The notes beneath the pieces are model-generated. The model did no database searches. It saw only the letters and a program-made list of their open reading frames with translations, and was not told where the DNA came from. The position numbers and the translations under genes are program-made. DNA of 64,000 nucleotides, taken from contig NZ_STGU01000003.1 of NCBI RefSeq assembly GCF_004912135.1, forward strand, positions 248,001 to 312,000, in the 5' to 3' direction. Shown in pieces: positions 28,713 to 36,081 of the stretch (its first letter is position 1; each line of letters begins with the position of its first letter). This stretch comes from Rhizobium rosettiformans W3 (GTDB lineage: Bacteria > Pseudomonadota > Alphaproteobacteria > Rhizobiales > Rhizobiaceae).

Positions 28713-29708
28713 CTAAGCCTTGGTAGAAATGCTGTCTTGTGCCGTTTGAACGCGACCGGCGGGAGTTTGTTCCGTCCGGTACAGGGTCTGAGCCATCAGA
28801 CGGAACAGCTGCGATGCTGCCTTGCCAGATGGTGACAGCGCCGGGCGGCGGGTCTTTGACTGCAGTGCGGACATGCCGTCGACGAAGGCGCTGATGATGC
28901 CGGCCGTCATCGTCTGGTGCTCGACCATGGGCAGGTGGCCGCAATTCCGCAGCAGCACCGTCTGAACCTGCGGAAGCAGTTTCGATACGCGCAACTGATG
29001 AGCGGGGGGAACGATCGCGTCTTCCGCCCCGACAATATTCAGGACGGGCACCCTGATCTCGGAAAGCTCTGCCAGAATTGTCGTTGCCGACATGAACCGG
29101 ATGCAGGCGGCGATATCTTCGGGGCGGGCCTGTAGTAGCTGCAGCCGGACATCTTCCATGGCTGCCACCGCCCGATCGTTCTGCCAGGGGCATCCCTTGT
29201 CGAAGACGCATTCGACCGAACCCCAGCGGAACTGCTCGCTGGTCGAGATCCACCGTTTGAAGAACTGCCGGAAGAGGAAAGGGCCGGCGCGCGGAATGCG
29301 CAGCAGCTTGGCCGGCAGCCGCTCCTGCCCCTCGAACCGACCACAGGCGAAAGCGCCGATCAGCACGATCGATTTCACCAGTTCAGGGTAACGGCTGGCG
29401 AGCAGCAAGGAAACGAAGCCGCCGGTCGAATGGCCGATCAGCGTTACAGGCCTGCCGCCGAAATCGCGCCTGATCGCCTCAGCGTATGCAGCGGCTACAG
29501 CTTCCGGCGTGATCAGTTGTCCTGGCTCGACAAGCTTCCAAGGGTGGTGTCCCGGCAAGGCATAAGCCGCGCTCCGAGCCTTGCGGACAGCATCGGGCGC
29601 ATAGGTGCGCCAAAAGGAAGGTGCCATGACCATCCCATGGATCAGGACGTAATCCTGGGCCAGGTCGCTGGTTCCAATCCATTCTGCGGGCGGCGGGGAC
29701 AAAGTCAT
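28713..29708 (-). CDS. Alpha/beta-fold hydrolase
   Basis: About 331 residues. Oxyanion region IHGMVMAPSFW, nucleophile elbow GHSTGGFVS (Ser near 99), acid in GAEDAIVPP, and His in NCGHLPMVEH give a complete triad. Resembles esterases and C-C hydrolases of the MhpC/RsbQ type; substrate is unknown. A disordered tail of about 60 residues follows the fold. I prefer MTLSPPP (GAGGTG about 7 nt upstream) to the ATG at 29762. DUF3309 follows within 13 bp. Confidence 0.85.
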   Translation of the reverse strand: MTLSPPPAEWIGTSDLAQDYVLIHGMVMAPSFWRTYAPDAVRKARSAAYALPGHHPWKLVEPGQLITPEAVAAAYAEAIRRDFGGRPVTLIGHSTGGFVSLLLASRYPELVKSIVLIGAFACGRFEGQERLPAKLLRIPRAGPFLFRQFFKRWISTSEQFRWGSVECVFDKGCPWQNDRAVAAMEDVRLQLLQARPEDIAACIRFMSATTILAELSEIRVPVLNIVGAEDAIVPPAHQLRVSKLLPQVQTVLLRNCGHLPMVEHQTMTAGIISAFVDGMSALQSKTRRPALSPSGKAASQLFRLMAQTLYRTEQTPAGRVQTAQDSISTKA

Positions 29709-29829
29709 CAGTTTCACCTCACCGGCGGAACGTGAAGCCATTCCCGATTGTTCCATCGCCATAAGACGGAGGTTCTGTGCGCTGGAAATCGATTCAGCAT
29801 CTGGTGGTGCAACGCAGCGATGCTTCCAG

Positions 29830-29888
29830 ATCTAGCCGTGAACAAACCCTGAAACTTCCGGAGTCGTCGATTCGTCGCTGATTCGTTC
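29830..29888 (+). repeat. 59-bp element, copy B
   Basis: The partner of 28107-28165. It lies between the divergent hydrolase and helicase genes, about 160 nt before the helicase start, inside a run of GANTC sites (29861, 29869, 29880, 29902, 29915). It may hold a promoter for either gene. Confidence 0.8.
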
Positions 29889-30050
29889 GCAGAGTGTTCC
29901 GGAGTCGGAAAGATGATTCCGTTCAAGGGTTTGCGAGGAATTCTGGGGTGATTGCGACAAGCGCCTTGCCTTTGCCCTTGTTCGTCGCCATGTGTGGGCC
30001 AAGGGTGCCGGTATGCGGAAGAGGCGCGGTCCCGACAAGCGGAGCGGTCC

Positions 30051-33000
30051 TTGAATACCCAACCCATGATCCTGAGTGGCCGCGGCGTGAGTGCTGTGCT
30101 GGGGCCAACGAATACCGGCAAAACCCATTTCGCCATCGAGCGTATGGTCGCGCACGGGTCCGGCATCATCGGTTTGCCGCTCAGATTGCTGGCCCGCGAG
30201 GTCTACACGCGTGTCGTCGAACGCGTCGGCGTTCAGAACGTCGCGCTGGTGACGGGCGAAGAAAAGATCAGCCCCCCGAATGCCCGCTTCTCCGTCTGCA
30301 CGGTCGAGGCCATGCCGCGGGAAACGAAGGTCGCCTTCGTCGCCATCGACGAGATCCAGCTTGCCGGCGACCTTGAACGTGGCCACATCTTTACCGATCG
30401 TCTGCTGCATCTGAGAGGGCGCGAGGAAACGCTTCTTCTCGGCTCTGCCACCATGAAGTCCATCCTGATCCAGCTCTTGCCCGGGATCACGATCGTCGAG
30501 CGGCCCAGGCTTTCGCAGCTCTTTTATGCTGGCCAGAAGAAGATCACGCGCCTGCCGCAGCGAACCGCGATCGTCGCCTTCTCTGCCGACGAGGTCTATG
30601 CGATCGCCGAGCTCATCCGCCGCCAGAGGGGCGGGGCGGCCGTTGTCCTCGGCGCCTTGAGCCCGCGGACGCGCAATGCGCAGGTCGGTCTCTACCAGGA
30701 AGGTGACGTCGAATATCTTGTTGCGACCGATGCGATCGGCATGGGCCTTAATCTCGACGTGGACCATGTCGCTTTCGCGCAGGATCGCAAATTCGACGGA
30801 TACCAGTTCCGAAACCTCAATCCCGGGGAACTCGGGCAGATCGCCGGTCGTGCGGGTCGTCATGTCAAGGATGGCACCTTCGGCGTGACGGGCCGTGTCG
30901 ATCCGTTCGATGACGAACTCGTCGAGCGGCTGGAAACGCACCAGTTCGACCCGGTAAAAGTTCTGCAGTGGCGGACGGAAAAGTTCGACTTTTCCTCGAT
31001 CGCCGGACTGCAGCGCAGCCTGGATGCGGCGCCTCGGGTCGAAGGACTGACGCGGGCTCTGCCGGCGACTGACCAGCAGGCGCTGGAGTATCTCTCGCGC
31101 TACCCGGAGATTTCCGACATCACCGATCGGCCCGAGCGGGTGGAAAAACTCTGGGAAGCCTGCGCTTTGCCCGACTATCGGCGCATTACGCCGGCACAGC
31201 ATGCTGATCTGATTCAGAGCCTCTATTTCGATCTGGTCAGGCGGGGCACCGTGAACGAGGATTTCCTCGCCGAGCAGGTGCGCCGGGCAGACCGGACCGA
31301 TGGCGAGATCGATACGCTTTCGGCGCGGATTGCCCAGATCAGAACATGGACTTACGTGTCGAACCGGCCCGGCTGGCTTGCCGATCCGACACACTGGCAA
31401 GAAAAGACGCGGGAAATCGAAGACCGATTGTCCGATGCGTTACATGAACGGTTGACGAAACGCTTTGTTGATCGCAGGACATCTGTGCTCATGAAGCGCT
31501 TAAGAGAGAATGCAATGTTGGAAGCTGAAATCAGTGTGAACGGCGATGTCTTCGTGGAAGGCCATGCCATGGGGCAACTCTCCGGTTTCCGGTTCACGCC
31601 GATTTCCGGCATGGAAGGCCCGGATGCGAAGGCTGTTCAGGCCGCTGCATACAAGGCTCTGGCGCTGGAATTCGAAGCGCGGGCCGCGCGCCTGCATGCC
31701 TCCGGCAACAATGATCTCGCAATCGGCTCGGATGGACTTGTCCGCTGGCTCGGCGATCCCGTCGCCCGCCTCGTTGGCACCGACCATATACTGCATCCGC
31801 GCGTCATCCTGCTTGCCGACGAGCAGCTGACCGGCATCGCACGCGATCACGTCGCTGCCCGCGTCGAGCGCTTCGTCAATCATCATATCTCGACGGTGCT
31901 GAAGCCGCTCGACGATCTGTCGCGTGCCGAGGACCTGCAGGGCCTTGCAAAGGGCCTCGCCTTCCAGCTCGTCGAGAACCTCGGCGTTCTCTTCCGTCGC
32001 GACGTGGCCGACGACGTCAAGTCGCTGGATCAGGATGGCCGCGCCTCCATGCGCCGTTACGGCGTGCGCTTCGGGGCCTATCACATCTTCATGCCGGCGC
32101 TGCTGAAGCCTGCACCGGCCGAACTCATCACGCTGCTCTGGGCGCTGAAGCATGACGGCCTGGACAAGCCGGGCTATGGCGATCTGATCCCGGTGCTGGC
32201 TGCCGGCCGCACATCCGTCGTGACCGAACCGAGCTTCGAGCGCATGTTCTACAAGCTCGCCGGCTTCCGTTTCCTCGGCAAGCGCGCGGTGCGCATCGAC
32301 ATTCTCGAGCGTCTCGCAGACCTCATTCGTCCGCTTCTGCAGTGGAAGCCCGGCACGCCGGCTCGTCCTGACGGCGCTTATGACGGTCGCCGCTTCACCA
32401 CGACGACGGCTATGCTGTCGATCCTGGGTGCAACGCCCGACGATATGGAAGAGATCCTGAAGGGCCTCGGCTACCGTGCCGACAGCGTTTCGGCAGAAGA
32501 AGCTGCAGCCTTCCTCGCCGCGCAGACCGGTTCGACCGCCACGGACGCCACTGCCGGCGCTGAAAAGAGCGACGAGGATGGCGTTGAAGAGGCCGACCAG
32601 GCGTCCGAGGCGACGGGTGAGGCTGAGGCCGCGCCTGTATCTGCCAAAGAGGCGCCCGCCTCCGACGCTGCACCTGCCGAGGCAACTGCTTCCGAGCAGC
32701 CGGCAGAGGCTGCCGAAGCGGCCGAGCCGAAGCCCGTTCTGCTCTGGCGTCCGGGTGGCCGTAGCGACAATCAGCGTGGCACCGGTCGTCCCGGTGGCGA
32801 TCGCCGTCCGCAGGGTCAGCGCAATCAGGCGCCGCGTGAGGGTGGCGAAGGCCGTGCCGAGGGTCGCGGTGAAGGCCGTCGCGACGATCGACGCTCCGAC
32901 AACCGTGGCGACCGTCGTGACGACAACCGCGGCAAGTTCGGCGGCAAGGGTGATCGTCAGGACCGTGGTGACCGCAAGGATCGCGGCCCGCGTCCCGAGC

Positions 33001-33122
33001 GCGACAACAACAAGTTGCAGCCGGCGCGCTTCGAAGCCAAGCCTCCGCGCAAGGAAAAGCCTGTCGATCCGGATTCGCCCTTCGCCAAGCTCGCCGCGCT
33101 CAAGGAGCAGCTGAAGAAGTAA
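30051..33122 (+). CDS. SUV3-like ATP-dependent RNA helicase with disordered RGG/RDD tail
   Basis: 1023 residues. The helicase core is at the N-terminus: Walker A GPTNTGKTH (about 18), DEIQLAGD (the SUV3-type DEIQ variant of motif II), ATDAIGMGLNLDVDHVAF and QIAGRAGRH (motif VI). A middle domain is followed by a low-complexity acidic Ala/Glu region (about 830-910) and a basic tail rich in RGDRRDDNRG-like repeats (about 915-1000), probably RNA-binding and unstructured. The mitochondrial relative SUV3 works in an RNA degradosome. I chose TTG 30051 (GGAG 6 nt upstream, product MNTQPMILSGRG); ATG 30066 is the alternative. The S4 gene overlaps its stop by 1 nt. Confidence 0.9.
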   Translation: MNTQPMILSGRGVSAVLGPTNTGKTHFAIERMVAHGSGIIGLPLRLLAREVYTRVVERVGVQNVALVTGEEKISPPNARFSVCTVEAMPRETKVAFVAIDEIQLAGDLERGHIFTDRLLHLRGREETLLLGSATMKSILIQLLPGITIVERPRLSQLFYAGQKKITRLPQRTAIVAFSADEVYAIAELIRRQRGGAAVVLGALSPRTRNAQVGLYQEGDVEYLVATDAIGMGLNLDVDHVAFAQDRKFDGYQFRNLNPGELGQIAGRAGRHVKDGTFGVTGRVDPFDDELVERLETHQFDPVKVLQWRTEKFDFSSIAGLQRSLDAAPRVEGLTRALPATDQQALEYLSRYPEISDITDRPERVEKLWEACALPDYRRITPAQHADLIQSLYFDLVRRGTVNEDFLAEQVRRADRTDGEIDTLSARIAQIRTWTYVSNRPGWLADPTHWQEKTREIEDRLSDALHERLTKRFVDRRTSVLMKRLRENAMLEAEISVNGDVFVEGHAMGQLSGFRFTPISGMEGPDAKAVQAAAYKALALEFEARAARLHASGNNDLAIGSDGLVRWLGDPVARLVGTDHILHPRVILLADEQLTGIARDHVAARVERFVNHHISTVLKPLDDLSRAEDLQGLAKGLAFQLVENLGVLFRRDVADDVKSLDQDGRASMRRYGVRFGAYHIFMPALLKPAPAELITLLWALKHDGLDKPGYGDLIPVLAAGRTSVVTEPSFERMFYKLAGFRFLGKRAVRIDILERLADLIRPLLQWKPGTPARPDGAYDGRRFTTTTAMLSILGATPDDMEEILKGLGYRADSVSAEEAAAFLAAQTGSTATDATAGAEKSDEDGVEEADQASEATGEAEAAPVSAKEAPASDAAPAEATASEQPAEAAEAAEPKPVLLWRPGGRSDNQRGTGRPGGDRRPQGQRNQAPREGGEGRAEGRGEGRRDDRRSDNRGDRRDDNRGKFGGKGDRQDRGDRKDRGPRPERDNNKLQPARFEAKPPRKEKPVDPDSPFAKLAALKEQLKK

Positions 33123-33532
33123 TGACCGAACAACAGCCACAAAGCGGTTCGCGCCAGCGCATCGACAAGTGGCTGTTCTTCGCCCGTGTGGCAAAATCAC
33201 GCAGCCTCGCGCAGGAGCGGGTGGTTGCCGGCCATGTCAGCGTCAATGGCCAGAAGATCCGCCAGCCAAGCCATCAGGTCAAAGCCGGAGACCGGCTCGA
33301 CATTGCCATGCCGGAGCGCGATCTGGTTCTCATCGTCCAGCTCCCGGGTGAGCGTCGCGGGCCTTACGAGGAGGCGCGGCTGCTTTACGAGGACTTGACG
33401 CCGCCGCGCGAGAAGAAGCCGTTCACCGCATTGGAGCAGGCGGTGCGGGCGCCGGGAGCGGGGCGGCCGACGAAGAAGGAGCGCCGCGCGCTCGACGATC
33501 TGCGCGGGGAGCCGGATTGGTCTGCCGATTAG
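33122..33532 (+). CDS. S4-domain RNA-binding protein (Hsp15-like)
   Basis: 136 residues. The N-terminal S4 domain (RIDKWLFFARVAKSRSLAQE, VVAGHVSVNG, KAGDRLDIAM) resembles Hsp15, which in E. coli rescues stalled 50S subunits carrying peptidyl-tRNA. The C-terminal part is basic (GAGRPTKKERRAL). Its ATG overlaps the helicase stop (TAATG), implying translational coupling and a joint RNA or ribosome role. Confidence 0.9.
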   Translation: MTEQQPQSGSRQRIDKWLFFARVAKSRSLAQERVVAGHVSVNGQKIRQPSHQVKAGDRLDIAMPERDLVLIVQLPGERRGPYEEARLLYEDLTPPREKKPFTALEQAVRAPGAGRPTKKERRALDDLRGEPDWSAD

Positions 33533-33663
33533 AAAATTTCTACAAAGCGGCCTGATTTCAGGGCGTTTATTCTTGCCTTGGCCGGGATTCCGCATTAGCT
33601 CACTTCCCGTCCGACAGAAACATCCGGCGGGGCGCGAGCCTTCCGTCCAGGGCCATCCTGGCG

Positions 33664-33685
33664 GAAAGACCCGCATCGGTCTTTC
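33664..33685 (+). other. Leader hairpin before fdxA
   Basis: GAAAGACC-CGCATC-GGTCTTTC, an 8-bp perfect stem, ends 35 nt before the fdxA start. It has no T run and is short. It could be a 5'-UTR structure or an mRNA-end stabiliser for the S4 gene. Confidence 0.4.
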
Positions 33686-33720
33686 TCCTGCCGTTCGAGA
33701 ACGTCATCCTGGAGTGCCGC

Positions 33721-34059
33721 ATGACCTATATCGTCACCGATAACTGCATTCGCTGCAAATACACCGATTGTGTCGAGGTCTGCCCTGTCGACTGCTTCTA
33801 TGAGGGCGAAAACTTCCTCGTCATCCATCCGGACGAATGCATCGACTGTGGCGTGTGCGAACCGGAATGTCCTGCGGAAGCGATCAAGCCGGATACCGAG
33901 CCGGGCCTCGACAAGTGGCTGAAGATCAACGCCGACTATGCGAAGATCTGGCCGAACATCACGGTCAAGAAGGACCCGATGCCGGAGGCCAAGGAGATGG
34001 ACGGCGTCGACGGCAAGTTCGAAAAGTTCTTCTCGGAAAACCCGGGTTCGGGCGACTGA
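33721..34059 (+). CDS. fdxA: 7Fe ferredoxin (3Fe-4S and 4Fe-4S)
   Basis: 112 residues, an electron carrier. Cys ligands are in [19 protein letters not shown] and [17 protein letters not shown], the FdxA/FdII pattern with one 3Fe-4S and one 4Fe-4S cluster, plus the family's extra C-terminal segment ([20 protein letters not shown]). It precedes carD, an arrangement that, as I recall, is common in Alphaproteobacteria. Confidence 0.95.
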   Translation: MTYIVTDNCIRCKYTDCVEVCPVDCFYEGENFLVIHPDECIDCGVCEPECPAEAIKPDTEPGLDKWLKINADYAKIWPNITVKKDPMPEAKEMDGVDGKFEKFFSENPGSGD

Positions 34060-34440
34060 TATTCCGGCCTTGGGCGGGGTCACAGGAATCCTGCCCAAAA
34101 ATCCATCACTTGGCGGCGGATTCGCTGCCTTGTGCGTCACGATTGTGGCGCACTGCACTAAAATATTGATTTCCTCGTCTTTTTGTGATAGCCTCTTGGA
34201 ACTGTTCCACTTTGCGGCATAGCTATGCCCTGAACCATCACGAAAGCAACTTCACCAACGCGCGATTTCCGTGACATCGGCGACACCATTCGTGTCGTGT
34301 CTCCGTCGCGACGAGGTGTTGTCTGACTGTGTGACGGACTGGATCAGGATGACAAGTTTCGCAGTCTTGTCGTCTCATCCGGGCCTGACCGACCCGGCGC
34401 CGGCATCACGCCGGGAGCAAACAGGGAGTATTTGAATAGA
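34060..34440 (+). other. Long leader/promoter region of carD
   Basis: 381 bp without a gene. A hairpin (TTGGGCGGG at 34070-34078 with CCTGCCCAA at 34090-34098, one G-T pair) sits just after fdxA but lacks a T run. A second dyad, CGACAC-CATTC-GTGTCG, is at 34281-34297. AT-rich sequence around 34160-34200 is the likeliest promoter area, which would leave carD a leader of over 200 nt. Confidence 0.45.
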
Positions 34441-35016
34441 ATGACGACCCAGCAGAAGAAGAATTCCTCGGCACGCCACGGCTTCAAGACCGGCGAGTCG
34501 ATCGTATACCCGGCCCATGGCGTGGGTACCATCACCGCCATCGAAGAGCAAGAAGTCGCAGGCATGAAGCTCGAGCTTTTCGTGATCGACTTCGAAAAGG
34601 ACAAGATGCGTCTGAAGGTTCCGGTTGCGAAAGCCGTGAGCATCGGGATGCGCAAGCTGTCCGAGACCGACTTCGTCGATCGCGCGCTGAAGGTAGTTCA
34701 GGGCAAGGCCCGTGTGAAGCGCACCATGTGGTCGCGTCGTGCGCAGGAATATGATGCCAAGATCAATTCCGGTGACCTGATCTCCATCGCAGAAGTCGTT
34801 CGGGACCTCTACCGTGCCGAGAACCAGCCCGAGCAGTCCTATTCCGAGCGTCAGCTCTACGAAGCAGCGCTCGACCGAATGGCTCGCGAAATCGCTGCCG
34901 TGAACAAGATGTCCGAGACGGAAGCCGTTCGCCTTGTCGAGGTCAACCTCGCCAAGGGTCCCAAGCGCGGCAAGACGATCGAGGAAGACGATACGCAGGA
35001 AGAAGAAGCCGCGTAA
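34441..35016 (+). CDS. carD: CarD-family transcriptional regulator
   Basis: 191 residues. The N-terminal RNA-polymerase-interacting Tudor-like domain (GFKTGESIVYPAHGVGTI, about 13-70) binds RpoB in studied CarD/CdnL proteins. The C-terminal helical DNA-binding part (RAQEYDAKINSGDLISIAEV) stabilises open promoter complexes, often at rRNA promoters. An acidic tail ends the chain. GGGAG lies 12 nt before the ATG; a TTG at 34432 is in frame but too close to it. Confidence 0.93.
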   Translation: MTTQQKKNSSARHGFKTGESIVYPAHGVGTITAIEEQEVAGMKLELFVIDFEKDKMRLKVPVAKAVSIGMRKLSETDFVDRALKVVQGKARVKRTMWSRRAQEYDAKINSGDLISIAEVVRDLYRAENQPEQSYSERQLYEAALDRMAREIAAVNKMSETEAVRLVEVNLAKGPKRGKTIEEDDTQEEEAA

Positions 35017-35041
35017 CAGCAGCTTCAGTTTCATGGTCATG

Positions 35042-35074
35042 AAAAAACCTCCGGTGCAAATCGGAGGTTTTTTT
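35042..35074 (+). terminator. Rho-independent terminator of carD
   Basis: AAAAAACCTCCG pairs with CGGAGGTTTTTT across an 8-nt loop, ending in seven T residues, 25 nt past the stop. Confidence 0.94.
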
Positions 35075-35120
35075 GTGCCTGAAAAACGGTGTGCTGGCGC
35101 GCGTAAATCGCGGTCAAAGA

Positions 35121-35144
35121 AAAACCCCGCCGAAGCGGGGTTTT
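35121..35144 (-). terminator. Terminator of the Bax-inhibitor gene
   Basis: AAAACCCCGC-CGAA-GCGGGGTTTT, symmetric in sequence. It lies 22 nt past the reverse-strand stop and is convergent with the carD terminator. Confidence 0.85.
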
Positions 35145-35165
35145 CCAGAACTTGCCTCTCAACTG

Positions 35166-35903
35166 TTACTCGCGATTTCCGAGGAAACGCAGCAGGAACA
35201 GGAAGAGGTTGATGAAGTCGAGATAGAGACGCAGTGCGCCCATGATGGCGTTGCGGCCGGCCATCTCGCTCGAATGGCTCTCATGGTAGGATTCCTTGAT
35301 CGCCTGCGTGTCATAGGCCGTCAGACCCGCGAAGATCAGGACGCCGATGACGGAGATCGCAAAGTCCAGAGCCGACGAGGCCATGAACAGATTGACCAGC
35401 GAGGCGATGATCAGGCCGAAGAGACCCATCATCAGGAACGAGCCCATGGCCGACAGGTCACGCTTGGTGGTGTAGCCGTAGAGCGACAACGCACCAAAGG
35501 ACGCCGCGGTCACGAAGAAGGTCTGCACGATGCTGGCGCCCGTGTAGATCAGGAAGATCGACGACAGCGACAGGCCCATCAGCGCGGCATACACCCAGAA
35601 GGTCGTCTGGGCCGCCGTTACGCTCATCTTATGAATGCGGAAGCTCAGGAAGAACACCATGGCGACCGGCGCCAGGATGACCACCCACTTCAGCGGGCTC
35701 AGGAAGATCGCCTGGCCGAAGGCCGTGAGCTGTCCGCCTGAAACGGCCATCTGAAAGGTGGCGAAGGCTGCGATACCGGTGATGGCGAGGCCCAGTGCCA
35801 TCAGGTTGTAGACCTTCAGCATATAGGCGCGCAGACCTTCGTCGATCATCGTGGCCGACTGGGTCTGACCCGGGCGGCTCTGATAGTTGCGAAGTTCGGA
35901 CAT
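35166..35903 (-). CDS. Bax inhibitor-1/YccA family membrane protein
   Basis: 245 residues with seven membrane helices and family motifs MGLSLSSIFLIYTGASIVQTFFVTAASF and AFAGLTAYDTQAIKE-like (here FAGLTAYDTQAIKESY, with the conserved Asp). Bacterial homologues act as pH-sensitive calcium leak channels or modulators of FtsH. The ATG at 35903 has GAGAGG upstream; an earlier in-frame start adds a 40-residue unlikely leader. Confidence 0.93.
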   Translation of the reverse strand: MSELRNYQSRPGQTQSATMIDEGLRAYMLKVYNLMALGLAITGIAAFATFQMAVSGGQLTAFGQAIFLSPLKWVVILAPVAMVFFLSFRIHKMSVTAAQTTFWVYAALMGLSLSSIFLIYTGASIVQTFFVTAASFGALSLYGYTTKRDLSAMGSFLMMGLFGLIIASLVNLFMASSALDFAISVIGVLIFAGLTAYDTQAIKESYHESHSSEMAGRNAIMGALRLYLDFINLFLFLLRFLGNRE

Positions 35904-36049
35904 GTTTTCCTCTCTCAAAGCTTCGATAATGGACAGCGGAGCCCGGATGGCTCCCGCGCCGCTGCGAAGCCCAGCATGCGTGCCTTCAATATGAGAGGTT
36001 CCCCTGTCCGCGACAAGGGCCACAATCTTAAATCGCTGTAATAGTTAAA

Positions 36050-36073
36050 GCGACGGGGCACGCGGCCCGTCGC
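36050..36073 (-). terminator. Terminator of the ABC permease gene
   Basis: GCGACGGG (36050-36057) pairs with CCCGTCGC (36066-36073). On the reverse strand it is followed by TTTAACTATT. It lies 9 nt past the permease stop. Confidence 0.65.
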
Positions 36074-36081
36074 CTCGTGGT

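Noticed and set aside
32560..33060. Repeat-rich stretch considered as a DNA repeat or CRISPR-like array
   Set aside because: It is coding sequence of the helicase tail; the repetition follows Arg/Gly/Asp codons, with no regular spacer pattern.
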